Below are positions 6,895-16,371 of a DNA stretch of 48,335 bases, in pieces (the stretch's first letter is position 1; each line of letters opens with the position of its first letter). The notes beneath the pieces are model-generated. The model worked only from the letters and a program-made list of their open reading frames with translations, had not been told where the DNA came from and made no database searches. Source of the stretch: an uncultured Clostridia bacterium (GTDB lineage Bacteria; Bacillota; Clostridia; Monoglobales; Monoglobaceae). The DNA lies in contig CAKSIW010000011.1 in the NCBI GenBank assembly GCA_934463175.1, positions 1 through 48,335 of the forward strand. The letters are read 5' to 3'. A program made the translations under genes and the position numbers.

Positions 6895-7511
6895 AACAGA
6901 TAGGGATTTTCCTTTCTTTCACGACCTATTGTTGTTGAAAATCCATGCCCCGGATACACCTTCACGCAGTCATCAAGCACCATAAGCCTTTCTTTTATAT
7001 ATTTAATTTCATCATCAAAGCTGCCAAGCGGAAAATCCGCTCTTCCGACCGAATGATGAAACAATGTGTCACCGCTGACAAGAATATCTCCCAAAAGATA
7101 GCAAACACTGCCCTCAGTGTGTCCGGGAGTGTGTATCACCCTGATTGAAATTCCGTCCTCCCGAATCACATCGCCATGTGAAACGGTGAAATCCGCGTGA
7201 AACTCGGAAAAGCTTATTCCCATCATTCCCGACAGATTCAGCGACGGATTGTTGAGATATTTCACGTCCGCCTCATGGAGCGCAAGCTTTGCACCTGTTG
7301 CCCGAATAAGCGAATCAAGCGCACCCATATGGTCAAAGTGCGCATGAGTCAAAAAAACCGTGCGGAGCTTCAAACCGTTTTCATCAAGATATTCAATTAT
7401 TTTCTCAGCTTCATCGGGCGCGTCAAACAAGACCGCCGCCCTTGTCTCCTCATCTGCGGCAATATAACAGTTCACCGTCATACTGCCCAGCGTCATTCTG
7501 TGAAACAGCAT
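6891..7511 (-). CDS. MBL-fold metallohydrolase (glyoxalase II-like)
   Basis: This protein has the metallo-beta-lactamase fold metal-binding motif THAHFDH, the second site TPGHTEGSVCYLLGD and SGDTLFHHSVGRADFP, then YPGHG near the end. This is the YcbL/glyoxalase II-like subgroup, which hydrolyses thioesters; the physiological substrate is unknown. I chose the ATG at 7511 (206 residues, starting MLFHRMTLGSMTVNCYI), because a GAGGG site precedes it and homologues start there. A longer frame to 7565 would overlap the end of relA. It is part of the recJ-relA-MBL-hemZ run, an order I recall from other Clostridia. Confidence 0.88.
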   Translation of the reverse strand: MLFHRMTLGSMTVNCYIAADEETRAAVLFDAPDEAEKIIEYLDENGLKLRTVFLTHAHFDHMGALDSLIRATGAKLALHEADVKYLNNPSLNLSGMMGISFSEFHADFTVSHGDVIREDGISIRVIHTPGHTEGSVCYLLGDILVSGDTLFHHSVGRADFPLGSFDDEIKYIKERLMVLDDCVKVYPGHGFSTTIGRERKENPYLL

Positions 7512-7545
7512 TTCATTTTCACCCTCTTGTTTTTGCCGCTCTGCT

Positions 7546-9720
7546 CTATTGCCTTTTTCTGACAACAGACAGCGTCCCCTCTATGTTTTTCAGCTTTTTG
7601 ATTGCGGTGTTCAGACTTTCCGCGTCCTTGACCTCAATTGTCAGTTCAACAATTGCAAGCCCGTTCTTGCCTGTTCTTGCATTAAGTCCGCGTATCGGAA
7701 TCCGTAAATCACTTGTAACCGCTGTGATATCCATGAGCAGTGAATTTCTGTCGGTTGCCGTTATGCACAAGAGAGCCTGAAAGCTGCTCTCGGGCGCGTC
7801 AGCCCAATATACCTTTATGAACCTCTGCTGTTCCTCTGCTGACAGCTTTTCGTTCACAATGTTTATGCAGTCGGCTCTGTGCACCGCAACGCCTCTTCCG
7901 CGCGTCACATATCCGACAATTTTATCACCCGGCACGGGATTGCAGCAATGCGAAATCCGCACAAGACAGTTGTCAATTCCCTCAACAATGACACCGCTGT
8001 TGTTTGCCTTTGATGTTGTTTTCACAACAACATCTTCAGGCAGCATGGAAACCTCATTTTTGCTCTTCATGTCATTTCTGCACAGCTCCTTGAACTTTGC
8101 AAGAAACTTGCCTGCACTTGAACCGCCATAGCCGAGAGTTGCAAAAACGTCCTCGCTCTGTCTGAAGCCATACCGCGCGAGAATTGAGGTCATTATCTCC
8201 TCATTGTTCAGATATGTCAGGGGTATCATGGATTTTTTCAGCTCACGCTCAAAAATTTCCTTGCCCTTTGCAATGTTCTCGGTGCGGTTTTCCTTTTTGA
8301 GCCACTGGTTGATTTTATTGCGCGCCTGAGAGGTCTTTGCGATTTTCAGCCAGTCAAGATTCGGACCGTGAACCGCGTTCGACGTGTGAATTTCAACAAT
8401 ATCACCGTTTTGCAGATTATAATCCAGCGTCACAATTTTTCCGTTTACCTTTGCACCCTGCATTTTGTTTCCGATTGCACTGTGTATCGCATATGCAAAG
8501 TCAATCGGGGTTGAGCCTGCCGGAAGATTGATCACCTCACCCTTCGGGGTGAACACAAAAACCTCATCGCTGAACATATCAATCTTCAGCGTTTGCATGA
8601 AATCCTCCGCATTCGTCAAATCCTTCTGTATTTCAAGCAGCTGTTTTATCCATTCCAGCTTGCTGTCCAACTCCGATTTGCCGCTTTTGCCCTCTTTATA
8701 TTTCCAATGCGCCGCAATACCGTTTTCAGCCGTTCTGTGCATTTCCCATGTCCGAATCTGTATTTCAAACGGAGTTCCGTTCGGACCTATCAGAGATGAA
8801 TGAAGCGACTGATACATATTGGGCTTAGGCATTGCAATATAATCCTTGAATCTGCCCGGAATGGGTTTGAACAGGTCATGAACCATGCCGAGAACCGCAT
8901 AGCAGTCCGCATCGGTGTTCACAATAACCCTGACCGCAAACAGATCATAGATTTCATCAATCGACTTGTTCTGCATGAACATTTTTCGGTATATGCTGTA
9001 GAAATGCTTTGCTCTGCCCTCAACATGAGCTTCAATTCCCAGCTTTGCAAGCCTCTTTTTCAGAATTTCGATTATATCGTTAATATACTGCTCTCTCTCG
9101 CTTCGTTTTTGATTTATCTTATCAACGATTTCATAATAGCCAATCGGGTCAATATACCGCAAAGACAAATCCTCAAGCTCCATTTTTATCTTTGACATAC
9201 CGAGACGGTGCGCCAAGGGTGCATAAACCTCAAGCGTTTCCCTTGCTTTTTCACGCTGCTTTTCCTCAGGCATTGATTTGAGCGTCCGCATGTTGTGGAG
9301 TCTGTCCGCAAGCTTGATGACAATGACTCTGACATCCTTTGCCATTGCAAGAAACATTTTTCTCAGATTTTCAATCTGCTGTTCTTCCTTTGAAGTGTAT
9401 GGAATTTTTCCAAGCTTTGTCACGCCGGAGACAAGCTGCGAGACCGTTTCGCCGAATTCACGCGTTATGTCCTCCTCCGTCGCGTCGGTGTCTTCAACAA
9501 CATCATGCAGAAGTGCCGCAGTGATTGAGCTTATGTCCATTTCCATATCGGCAAGAATGTTTGCAACCTCAATCGGGTGTGCCGAAAAAGGCTCGCCTGA
9601 AGCGCGTCTTTGTCCTTCATGTTTTTTCACAGCATAATGAAACGCCTTTTCCACCGGTGCGAAATCGGCTGAAGGATTATACTGTTTAATTTTGCCTATA
9701 AGCTTGTCCAAATCACCCAT
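7546..9720 (-). CDS. relA: Bifunctional (p)ppGpp synthetase/hydrolase RelA/SpoT (Rel)
   Basis: This 724-residue protein is a full-length bifunctional Rel. From the N-terminus it has an HD hydrolase domain (about 45-150) with the motif LLHDVVEDTDAT, a synthetase domain (about 235-345) with FYSIYRKM and RFKDYIAMPKPNMYQSLH, a TGS domain (about 385-445) with VFVFTPKGEVINLPAG, a conserved helical/zinc-finger region (about 545-630) with the motif RISHCCNPVPGDKI, and a C-terminal ACT domain (about 650-724). Both active sites look intact, so it should make and degrade the starvation alarmone. The start overlaps the recJ stop (TAATG), with a GGAAGTGG site before it. Confidence 0.97.
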   Translation of the reverse strand: MGDLDKLIGKIKQYNPSADFAPVEKAFHYAVKKHEGQRRASGEPFSAHPIEVANILADMEMDISSITAALLHDVVEDTDATEEDITREFGETVSQLVSGVTKLGKIPYTSKEEQQIENLRKMFLAMAKDVRVIVIKLADRLHNMRTLKSMPEEKQREKARETLEVYAPLAHRLGMSKIKMELEDLSLRYIDPIGYYEIVDKINQKRSEREQYINDIIEILKKRLAKLGIEAHVEGRAKHFYSIYRKMFMQNKSIDEIYDLFAVRVIVNTDADCYAVLGMVHDLFKPIPGRFKDYIAMPKPNMYQSLHSSLIGPNGTPFEIQIRTWEMHRTAENGIAAHWKYKEGKSGKSELDSKLEWIKQLLEIQKDLTNAEDFMQTLKIDMFSDEVFVFTPKGEVINLPAGSTPIDFAYAIHSAIGNKMQGAKVNGKIVTLDYNLQNGDIVEIHTSNAVHGPNLDWLKIAKTSQARNKINQWLKKENRTENIAKGKEIFERELKKSMIPLTYLNNEEIMTSILARYGFRQSEDVFATLGYGGSSAGKFLAKFKELCRNDMKSKNEVSMLPEDVVVKTTSKANNSGVIVEGIDNCLVRISHCCNPVPGDKIVGYVTRGRGVAVHRADCINIVNEKLSAEEQQRFIKVYWADAPESSFQALLCITATDRNSLLMDITAVTSDLRIPIRGLNARTGKNGLAIVELTIEVKDAESLNTAIKKLKNIEGTLSVVRKRQ

Positions 9721-11426
9721 TATTCCACTTCCATCAGTCTGACATCTTTAAGAATAAGCTGTACGTTTTTATATCCTTTATAATCATTAATATCAAGTCC
9801 GAAAGCAACCTCAACAAAGTCGCCCTCCTTGATGAAATTGAAGTATTCTCCCATTCCGAAGCCGACAGCGTCAAGGAATTTGCCGTCCTTGAGCAGTGTC
9901 ATTCTGAGATGTTTTTTCTCGCTCATGGTGCTGATTTTGTGAACCTTTATATTTCTGACAGCAAACACAGGAGTCGGGTTCTCAACGCCGAACGGCTGAA
10001 GCCTGTTTATATCCTCAACTGTTTCAAGAGTGATGTATGCAGGCTTAATGACTGCATCAATCGACACCGTCGGTATCGGCTTGCTCTCGCCCAGCTTCTG
10101 CTCCGCACATTTGTTGATTTCCCGTCTGAAACTTTCAATGTTTTCTGTTTTTATCGACAGACCTGCCGCAAGCTCATGCCCTCCGAACTTTTCAAGCAGA
10201 CCGCTGCAATTTTCCAGTGCCTCAAAAAGGTTATATCCGCTTATGCTGCGTCCCGAACCCTTCGCCTCATCACCGTCAATTGCAAAAAGGATTGACGGCT
10301 TATAAAACTTTTCCGTTATCTTGGACGAAACAATTCCGACAATCCCGTGATGCCAGTTCTTGTGAGGAATAATCAGCACGCGGTCGTCCTTGATTTCGGG
10401 GTTTTGGTCAATATATTCCAGTGCTTCCGCAAACATCTGCTGTTCCGTCTGCTGTCTGATTGTGTTTTCCTCGCAAAGGCTGTTTGCAAGCTCATATGCA
10501 CGGTTTTCATCGTCTGTGAGAAACATCTCAACACTGCGTGACGCACAGCCCAGTCTTCCGCTCGCGTTGATTCTCGGTGCAATAATATATCCTATGGTTG
10601 AGGTTGTAATCGCCTTGCTGTTGTTGATTGAAACATCAATCAAAGCCTTCAGACCAATGTTTTCCGTTGTTCTGAAGCGGCGCAGGCCCTCTGTCACCAT
10701 AATTCTGTTTTCATCAATGAGAGGAGAAATATCCGCCACCGTTCCGAGACAAATCAAATCGGCATACCGGTTCATAAGCTCCTTGACCGATGTTCCCTCA
10801 TCAAGTGCCTGAATCAGCTTGAAAGCAACACCAACACCCGCAAGGTTCTTGAAAGGATAGCTGCAATCCTTGCGTTTAGGGTCAATCGCCGCATATGCGT
10901 TCGGTATGCTTTCTTTGCATTCGTGGTGGTCGGTCACGATTATATCCATTCCGATTTCACGGGCATATTCCGTCTCGTCAACCGCAGTGATTCCGGTATC
11001 AACCGTAATCAGAACCTTTGTTCCGTTTTCTTTAATTTTGTCAAGCGCGTCACGGTTAACGCCATATCCCTCCTGCATACGGTCGGGAACGTAATAGTCC
11101 ACCTCAAAGCCCATTGATTTGAGGTGTTTATACAGAATTGCAATACTCGTAATTCCGTCAACGTCATAGTCTCCGTAAATTGTAATCTTTTCAGAGTTCT
11201 CACGCGCACTGCGGATTCTCGAAACCGCCTTGTCCATATCCTTCAGCAAATACGGATCGTGAAGACTTTCCAAATCACATTTCAGAAAATCCGCGATTTC
11301 CTCGCTGCTGCGTATTCCCCTGTTAAAGAGTATGATTGAAACAAGCGGTGAAATGTGAAATTCTTTTGACATTTCCACCACCCTGCTTTTATCAAATTCC
11401 TTAAGTACCCAATTCTTCTGTAACAT
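9720..11426 (-). CDS. recJ: Single-stranded-DNA-specific exonuclease RecJ
   Basis: This 568-residue DHH-family 5'-3' exonuclease acts in recombination and mismatch repair. Visible motifs are ITIYGDYDVDGITSIAIL (DHH motif I region, about residue 80), VTDHHECKESIPNAYA, the NLAGVGVAFKL segment, a DHHA1 domain with GSGRSISGYNLFEAL and KFGGHELAAGLSI, and a C-terminal OB-like domain. The length is that of the short clostridial RecJ, without the extra C-terminal domain found in Bacillus. The start has a GGAGAAGGG site. It leads the minus-strand run recJ-relA-MBL-hemZ-gtrA-azlCD; its promoter region at 11427-11530 is AT-rich, but I could not define boxes with confidence. Confidence 0.95.
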   Translation of the reverse strand: MLQKNWVLKEFDKSRVVEMSKEFHISPLVSIILFNRGIRSSEEIADFLKCDLESLHDPYLLKDMDKAVSRIRSARENSEKITIYGDYDVDGITSIAILYKHLKSMGFEVDYYVPDRMQEGYGVNRDALDKIKENGTKVLITVDTGITAVDETEYAREIGMDIIVTDHHECKESIPNAYAAIDPKRKDCSYPFKNLAGVGVAFKLIQALDEGTSVKELMNRYADLICLGTVADISPLIDENRIMVTEGLRRFRTTENIGLKALIDVSINNSKAITTSTIGYIIAPRINASGRLGCASRSVEMFLTDDENRAYELANSLCEENTIRQQTEQQMFAEALEYIDQNPEIKDDRVLIIPHKNWHHGIVGIVSSKITEKFYKPSILFAIDGDEAKGSGRSISGYNLFEALENCSGLLEKFGGHELAAGLSIKTENIESFRREINKCAEQKLGESKPIPTVSIDAVIKPAYITLETVEDINRLQPFGVENPTPVFAVRNIKVHKISTMSEKKHLRMTLLKDGKFLDAVGFGMGEYFNFIKEGDFVEVAFGLDINDYKGYKNVQLILKDVRLMEVE

Positions 11427-11530
11427 AACCCTTCTCCTACACTGTTAATCTTTAACTTTCATTTTACCATGATTTTTTGAAAATTACAATAGTTTTTTTA
11501 AAATTTGCGTTCTTCTTTTTACAAAAAACA

Positions 11531-11558
11531 AAAAGACTGCCCCTTCAGGCAGTCTTTT
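11531..11558 (-). terminator. Rho-independent terminator after glmM
   Basis: AAAAGACTGCC pairs with GGCAGTCTTTT; on the minus strand the 3' arm runs into TTTTTGTTTTTTG. It separates the proS-glmM cluster from recJ. Confidence 0.88.
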
Positions 11559-11564
11559 CCTGCT

Positions 11565-12914
11565 TTAACCCAGCTTTTTCATTATCAAATCAGCCAGTTC
11601 GCGCGCTCTTGACGCAATCTTTTTCTCGTCCTTTCCCTCAATCATGACACGGACAAGAGGCTCTGTTCCCGACGGTCTGATGAGAACGCGGCCCTCCGAA
11701 TTAAACTCCTCTTCAATCTTTTCGATTTCCGCACGGATTTCGGAGTCATCTTCATACTTATTCTTATTTTCCGTCCTGACCTTTGCATTAATCAGCACCT
11801 GCGGATATGTATCCATAATCTCCGCAAGGCAAGACATCTTTCCTCCGCTCATTTTGAGTGCCTGCGCAAGTCTGATTCCCGTAACCAAGCCGTCACCCGT
11901 TGTATTATATTCAAGAAGTATTATATGTCCCGACTGTTCGCCGCCGATTGAATAACCGCCCTTGAGCATTTCTTCAAGAACATATCTGTCGCCGACCTTT
12001 GTTTTCAAAACATTAATACCCTTTTTCTCGCCCATGACAAACAATCCGAGGTTGCTCATCACCGTTGCAACAATGGTGTTCTTTGCAAGCTTTCCCTCTT
12101 TGCGCATACTGTCCGCGCAAATTGCCATTATCTTGTCGCCGTCAACCAAACTGCCGTTCTCATCGACAGCCAGAACTCTGTCCGCGTCACCGTCAAAGGC
12201 AAGTCCAAAATCCGCACCTGTTTCACGGACAAACTCCATCAGGCCTTCGATATGTGTTGAACCGCAGTCCGCGTTTATGTTGACCCCGTCAGGCTTGTCG
12301 TTTATGACAAGCACAGTTGCCCCGAGACTCTCAAATGTTTTCTTTGCCGTCACAGAGGACGCACCGTTCGCACAGTCAAGCGCAATCTTCATACCCGAAA
12401 GATTTCCGTCCGCTGTTGACGCTGCAAAATTAATATATTTTTCGCAAAGTGAAGTGTCATATGAAATGTGACCGATTTCTCCGTGAGTCGGGCTTGAAAC
12501 CTCCTCCGCATTGTCAAGAATAATGCCCTCGATTCTGTTTTCGGTCTCATCGCTGAGCTTATATCCGTCACCGCTGAAAAATTTGATTCCGTTATGCTCA
12601 AAAGGGTTGTGGGACGCCGAAATCATGACGCCTGCATCAAAGCCCTCGCTGCGGACAAGATATGCAATCGCCGGTGTCGGAATGACCCCTGCGCACACAG
12701 CCTCCGCTCCGACACTGCAAATTCCCGCGACAAGTGCCGCTTCCAGCATTGCCCCCGAAATTCTCGTATCACGCCCGACAAGAATTCTCGGCTTGCCGCC
12801 GCATTCTCCTGTGAGAACATATGCCCCCGCACGTCCGATTTCAAATGCAAGCTGCGGTGTCAGCTCCGAGTTTGCAACACCTCTCACTCCGTCTGTACCA
12901 AACATTCTGCCCAT
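11565..12914 (-). CDS. glmM: Phosphoglucosamine mutase GlmM
   Basis: This 449-residue enzyme interconverts glucosamine-6-phosphate and glucosamine-1-phosphate on the route to UDP-GlcNAc and peptidoglycan. The start MGRMFGTDGVRGVAN is diagnostic. The catalytic phosphoserine lies in ISASHNPFEHNG near residue 101, the magnesium-binding loop is FDGDADRVL, and the phosphate-binding loop IRPSGTEPLVRVM is near the C-terminus. An AGAGAGG site precedes the ATG. It ends the cdaA-cdaR-COG2509-glmM cluster. In other Firmicutes CdaA, CdaR and GlmM form a complex in which GlmM lowers c-di-AMP synthesis, and the gene order here fits that. Confidence 0.97.
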   Translation of the reverse strand: MGRMFGTDGVRGVANSELTPQLAFEIGRAGAYVLTGECGGKPRILVGRDTRISGAMLEAALVAGICSVGAEAVCAGVIPTPAIAYLVRSEGFDAGVMISASHNPFEHNGIKFFSGDGYKLSDETENRIEGIILDNAEEVSSPTHGEIGHISYDTSLCEKYINFAASTADGNLSGMKIALDCANGASSVTAKKTFESLGATVLVINDKPDGVNINADCGSTHIEGLMEFVRETGADFGLAFDGDADRVLAVDENGSLVDGDKIMAICADSMRKEGKLAKNTIVATVMSNLGLFVMGEKKGINVLKTKVGDRYVLEEMLKGGYSIGGEQSGHIILLEYNTTGDGLVTGIRLAQALKMSGGKMSCLAEIMDTYPQVLINAKVRTENKNKYEDDSEIRAEIEKIEEEFNSEGRVLIRPSGTEPLVRVMIEGKDEKKIASRARELADLIMKKLG

Positions 12915-12939
12915 ATATAAACCTCTCTTTTTTCAAATT

Positions 12940-14526
12940 CTAATTCTTCAATATCTTTTCAGCAGTCTTGATTCCGTCAATTGCGGCACTCATTATTCCG
13001 CCTGCATATCCCGCGCCTTCTCCGGCAGGATAAAGCCCCTTCGCCGAAACACTCTCGCCGCTTTCTCCGCGCTTTATTCTGAGCGGTGCGGACGTTCTCA
13101 TTTCAACCCCCGTCATGACCGCATCTCCCGTTGAATAGCCTTTCATTCTCCTGTCAAAATATATGAGACCTTCCTTCAGCGTTTCCGATGCAAACTGCGG
13201 CAGGCAGGTTCTCAAATCGGCAGGCTCCGTTTTCCCCGTGAATGACGGTTCAACGTTTCCCAAGCACCTTGAAGCTCTGTCTGAAACAAAATCTCTCGCA
13301 AGCTGAACGGGAGCTGCACCTCCGCAGGCTGCAAAAGCAAGCCGTTCATAACGCCGCTGAAATTCAACGCCCGACAGCGGAGATTCCCCGTCAAAATCCT
13401 CGGGTCTCACCGTCACAACAAGTGCGCTGTTTGAGTTTTTCTCCATTCGGTCATGAAAGCTCATTCCGTTCACAACCAGTCCGCCGCTCTCCGACGATGC
13501 ATTAACAACAACTCCGCCCGGACACATACAAAAGGAATAGCAGCTGCGCACATTTCCGTTGTATGCAAGACGGTAGTCGGCTGTCGGCAGAAGCTCCGTG
13601 TCCTTTGCCGTTCCATACTGCACCCTGTTTATATACTCACGGCTGTGCTCAATCCGAACCCCGACCGCAAACGGTTTCCGCTCCATTGCAACACCGCGTC
13701 TTTCAAGCATTTCATAAGTATCCCTTGCGCTGTGTCCCGGAGCAAGAATAATTCTGTCAAAATCGGCAAATCCCATGCCCGACAGCTCTGCGCCAACGAC
13801 TCTGCCGTCCTTGATTTGCAGATCCGTGAGGCATGTGTTAAAGCAAAACTTTCCGCCGTTGTCAATTATCTTTTCTCTCATATTTGTCACACACCGTCTC
13901 AGAAAATCAGTGCCGATGTGCGGCTTTGCCAGATACAGAATATCCTTCGGTGCGCCGCATTCCGCAAAGACTTCAAGAACAAACCGCTGCAGCGGGCTGT
14001 TAATTCCGGTGTTCAGCTTTCCGTCCGAAAAAGTGCCTGCTCCTCCCTCTCCGAACTGAACATTCGTATTCGGGTCAAGCTCTCCGCCCTTCCAGAAGCT
14101 CTCAATTTTTTTCATACGCTCATCAACACGGTCTCCGCGTTCAATCACTGTCACATCTGCACCGCACACAGACAAAACATACGCCGCAAACAAGCCGCAC
14201 GGTCCGCTTCCGACAACAAGGATTTTTTTATGCCTGTTTTTTTCGGAAACACTCTCCGAAAGCCCTTTCAGGTCAAATGCGGATTTATCGTCATACAATC
14301 TGAGATTTTCCGACAGCTTGCCGTTCGGAAGCTTTTCCGCGTCAAGCAGAAATGAATATACAAAATGTATGTCGCCTTTATGTCTCGCGTCGAGTGATTT
14401 TTTATATATAACGGGGTTTTCCGCGGAAATACCGTTTTTTCGCGCAATAATCCGCGCCTGCCTTGCAGCCTCGTCCGTGCTGTGCCGTATCGGCATTTTA
14501 ATGCCGCTCAGGATTATTCTGTTCAA
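12940..14526 (-). CDS. NAD(P)/FAD-dependent oxidoreductase, COG2509-type
   Basis: This 528-residue flavoprotein is of the poorly characterised FAD-dependent dehydrogenase group COG2509. It has an N-terminal region ending in the family signature DARHKGDIHFVYSFLL, a Rossmann dinucleotide motif KILVVGSGPCGLFAAYVLS near residue 100, FGEGGAGTFSDGKL, and a C-terminal LYPAGEGAGYAGGIMSAAID. The frame can be extended to a TTG at 14541, but the GGAGGAG Shine-Dalgarno sequence lies inside that extension and points to the TTG at 14526 (MNRIILSGIKMPI), which also matches where homologues begin. Its place between cdaR and glmM breaks the classic triad; the link to c-di-AMP or wall synthesis is unknown. Confidence 0.88.
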   Translation of the reverse strand: MNRIILSGIKMPIRHSTDEAARQARIIARKNGISAENPVIYKKSLDARHKGDIHFVYSFLLDAEKLPNGKLSENLRLYDDKSAFDLKGLSESVSEKNRHKKILVVGSGPCGLFAAYVLSVCGADVTVIERGDRVDERMKKIESFWKGGELDPNTNVQFGEGGAGTFSDGKLNTGINSPLQRFVLEVFAECGAPKDILYLAKPHIGTDFLRRCVTNMREKIIDNGGKFCFNTCLTDLQIKDGRVVGAELSGMGFADFDRIILAPGHSARDTYEMLERRGVAMERKPFAVGVRIEHSREYINRVQYGTAKDTELLPTADYRLAYNGNVRSCYSFCMCPGGVVVNASSESGGLVVNGMSFHDRMEKNSNSALVVTVRPEDFDGESPLSGVEFQRRYERLAFAACGGAAPVQLARDFVSDRASRCLGNVEPSFTGKTEPADLRTCLPQFASETLKEGLIYFDRRMKGYSTGDAVMTGVEMRTSAPLRIKRGESGESVSAKGLYPAGEGAGYAGGIMSAAIDGIKTAEKILKN

Positions 14527-14542
14527 GCGTTGCTCCTCCAAA

Positions 14543-15493
14543 TCATCCCTTCGGCTCTGCCTTCACCGTGACAGTCTTGATTCCGTCGCGCAGATAAACT
14601 CCCTCAGGAACAGCCAGTTCCGTCTCGCATGTTCCGTCCTGCGTCAATGCGCCGAAGTCAATCGTTTCGGTTGCAATCTCCGCAACACTGCCCAGCACAT
14701 CATTCTCTGCGTATATTGTCACATTGGTCGGCTGAACCGAAATTTTATAGTTTTGCAGCTCTGCTGTGTCGTTAAACTCTGTTTTCACAGGAACGGTTTT
14801 GAGCTTCATCACGGGACAGGTTATCTCAATTGAGCTTATATTAATGCTGACCTTGTCATAAAGTCCGCTTTCCTCTGAAATCTGCTTTCCGCTGCTGTCA
14901 AGGAAATACAGCTTTTCGGTGTCGCGGATTTCCGCCGCCCTGTCTCCGTATGAAAGCGTTGCCGCAACCGAACCGATTGTGTTCACAAGCGAAAGCGGTC
15001 CCGTCAGAACCACGATTCTTGAGCTCGGCACAGCCTCACCTGCAATATAGCCGTTTGCAACACTGCCCGATGTAATTATTTTGACCTCGGTCTCCTTTTC
15101 AATCACGCGGTCAACTGTCACATCTATATTATACGGTTTTTTGCTCACAATTTCACTGTATTCATACGGTATTGAAATGCTGATCGGCAATGAAAACGTT
15201 CCCGTCTTGCTTATGTTTGCAAGGTCAACCGTCGCATATACATTTTTGTTGTCAATATTTGCAATTTTCTTTCTGCTCCCTCTGACCTTCAGCTCGCAGA
15301 CCGCACCGCCGTTGTCAATGACACTCAGTCCGTAGTCGTCAAGAGAGGCTTTGTTGACATATCGGATCGGTATATCTCTTATCGTAACGTCAACGGACGG
15401 GTCAACAACAATAATAACATAGAACCATATTATCACCGCTATAATAAACGATAGAACCCTCAGAACAGAATCCTTGGAAAAAAAGCTTTTCAC
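14543..15493 (-). CDS. cdaR: CdaR, YbbR-domain regulator of diadenylate cyclase
   Basis: This 316-residue protein has one N-terminal membrane anchor (residues about 8-30, VLSFIIAVIIWFYVIIVV) followed by YbbR repeats outside the membrane, recognisable from the alternating beta-strand pattern (VDLANISKTGTFSLPISISIP; VNTIGSVAATLSYGD). CdaR binds CdaA and modulates c-di-AMP production. The GTG start at 15493 overlaps the cdaA stop (GTGA), indicating coupled translation. Three YbbR-like repeats are plausible from length. It belongs to the cdaA-cdaR-glmM group. Confidence 0.92.
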   Translation of the reverse strand: MKSFFSKDSVLRVLSFIIAVIIWFYVIIVVDPSVDVTIRDIPIRYVNKASLDDYGLSVIDNGGAVCELKVRGSRKKIANIDNKNVYATVDLANISKTGTFSLPISISIPYEYSEIVSKKPYNIDVTVDRVIEKETEVKIITSGSVANGYIAGEAVPSSRIVVLTGPLSLVNTIGSVAATLSYGDRAAEIRDTEKLYFLDSSGKQISEESGLYDKVSINISSIEITCPVMKLKTVPVKTEFNDTAELQNYKISVQPTNVTIYAENDVLGSVAEIATETIDFGALTQDGTCETELAVPEGVYLRDGIKTVTVKAEPKG

Positions 15494-16341
15494 TTGTTTT
15501 TCTCCTTTCTTACAAATATATTCTTTTTGAATCTGCCGTCCTTTTTCTTCACATCAAACAGCCTTGTAAGATTTTTTTCAAGAGCCTCGGGTGTGAGATT
15601 GACATTCAGCTCACCGCCGCAGGCAATTGAGATTCTTCCCGTCTCCTCGGATACAATGACAACAACCGCATCGGATTCCTCGGAAATTCCGAGACCTGCA
15701 CGATGCCGTGTTCCAAGTTCCTTGCTCACATTCGGATTCTGCGACAAAGGAAGGAAACAGCTTGCCGCCTCAATCTTGTTGTCGCGTATTATGACCGCTC
15801 CGTCATGAAGCGGAGTTTTCGGTATGAAAATATTTATGAGCAGCTCCGCAGACACATCGGCGTTCAGCGTTATTCCAGTCCCGACAATATCTCCGATTTT
15901 TATTTCTCTTTCCATGACAATCAAAGCACCGATACGGCTTTTCGACATGCTCGCGCAGCTTTCCTTGATTTCTGCAATGACGCGCTCCTTTTCAACATCA
16001 TCGGTCTGTTCGTCAAAATTGAACCACTGTCCCATGGACATTCTTCCGACCTGCTCCAGAGCACGTCTAAGCTCAGGCTGAAAGACAATCAGCATGGCAA
16101 TGAGACCGAGCTGCATGGCATTGCTCAGAAGATAGTGAACAGTGTGCAGTTTTACAAAGTGGCTGACCTGCATGACAACAATAAGCACCACAATTCCTTT
16201 CAGGAGCTGGATTGTGCGCGTATCACGAATAAATTTCAGTGCCTTGTATATGAAAAAGGTCACAATCAGTATATCAATTATATCCGTTATCCTCACCAGT
16301 GCAAGCTGGTTCAGCATTGATTCATAAAAGCCGTCAAACAA
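15490..16341 (-). CDS. cdaA: Diadenylate cyclase CdaA
   Basis: This 283-residue membrane diadenylate cyclase condenses two ATP into c-di-AMP. It has three N-terminal membrane helices (about residues 13-85) and a DAC domain with the catalytic DGA motif (LHDGAVIIRDNKI) and the RHR motif (GTRHRAGLGISE). Both are intact. The start is a TTG eight bases after a run of five G; no ATG fits. It lies 30 bases after the proS stop, so read-through from the proS promoter is likely. The essential second messenger controls turgor and wall homeostasis, in line with glmM in the cluster. Confidence 0.95.
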   Translation of the reverse strand: MFDGFYESMLNQLALVRITDIIDILIVTFFIYKALKFIRDTRTIQLLKGIVVLIVVMQVSHFVKLHTVHYLLSNAMQLGLIAMLIVFQPELRRALEQVGRMSMGQWFNFDEQTDDVEKERVIAEIKESCASMSKSRIGALIVMEREIKIGDIVGTGITLNADVSAELLINIFIPKTPLHDGAVIIRDNKIEAASCFLPLSQNPNVSKELGTRHRAGLGISEESDAVVVIVSEETGRISIACGGELNVNLTPEALEKNLTRLFDVKKKDGRFKKNIFVRKEKNK

Positions 16342-16371
16342 GCCTTCTTCCCCCTTTGATATTGATTTATT

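Noticed and set aside
6112..6903. Long plus-strand open frame (263 codons) opposite the hemZ-like gene
   Set aside because: It is antisense to a clear radical SAM gene, has no recognisable domain and an unlikely composition; it mirrors the codon bias of the real gene.
13453..14355. Plus-strand open frame of 300 codons opposite the COG2509 gene
   Set aside because: Antisense shadow: no motif, no ribosome site, rich in Arg/Ser/His as expected from reversed codons.
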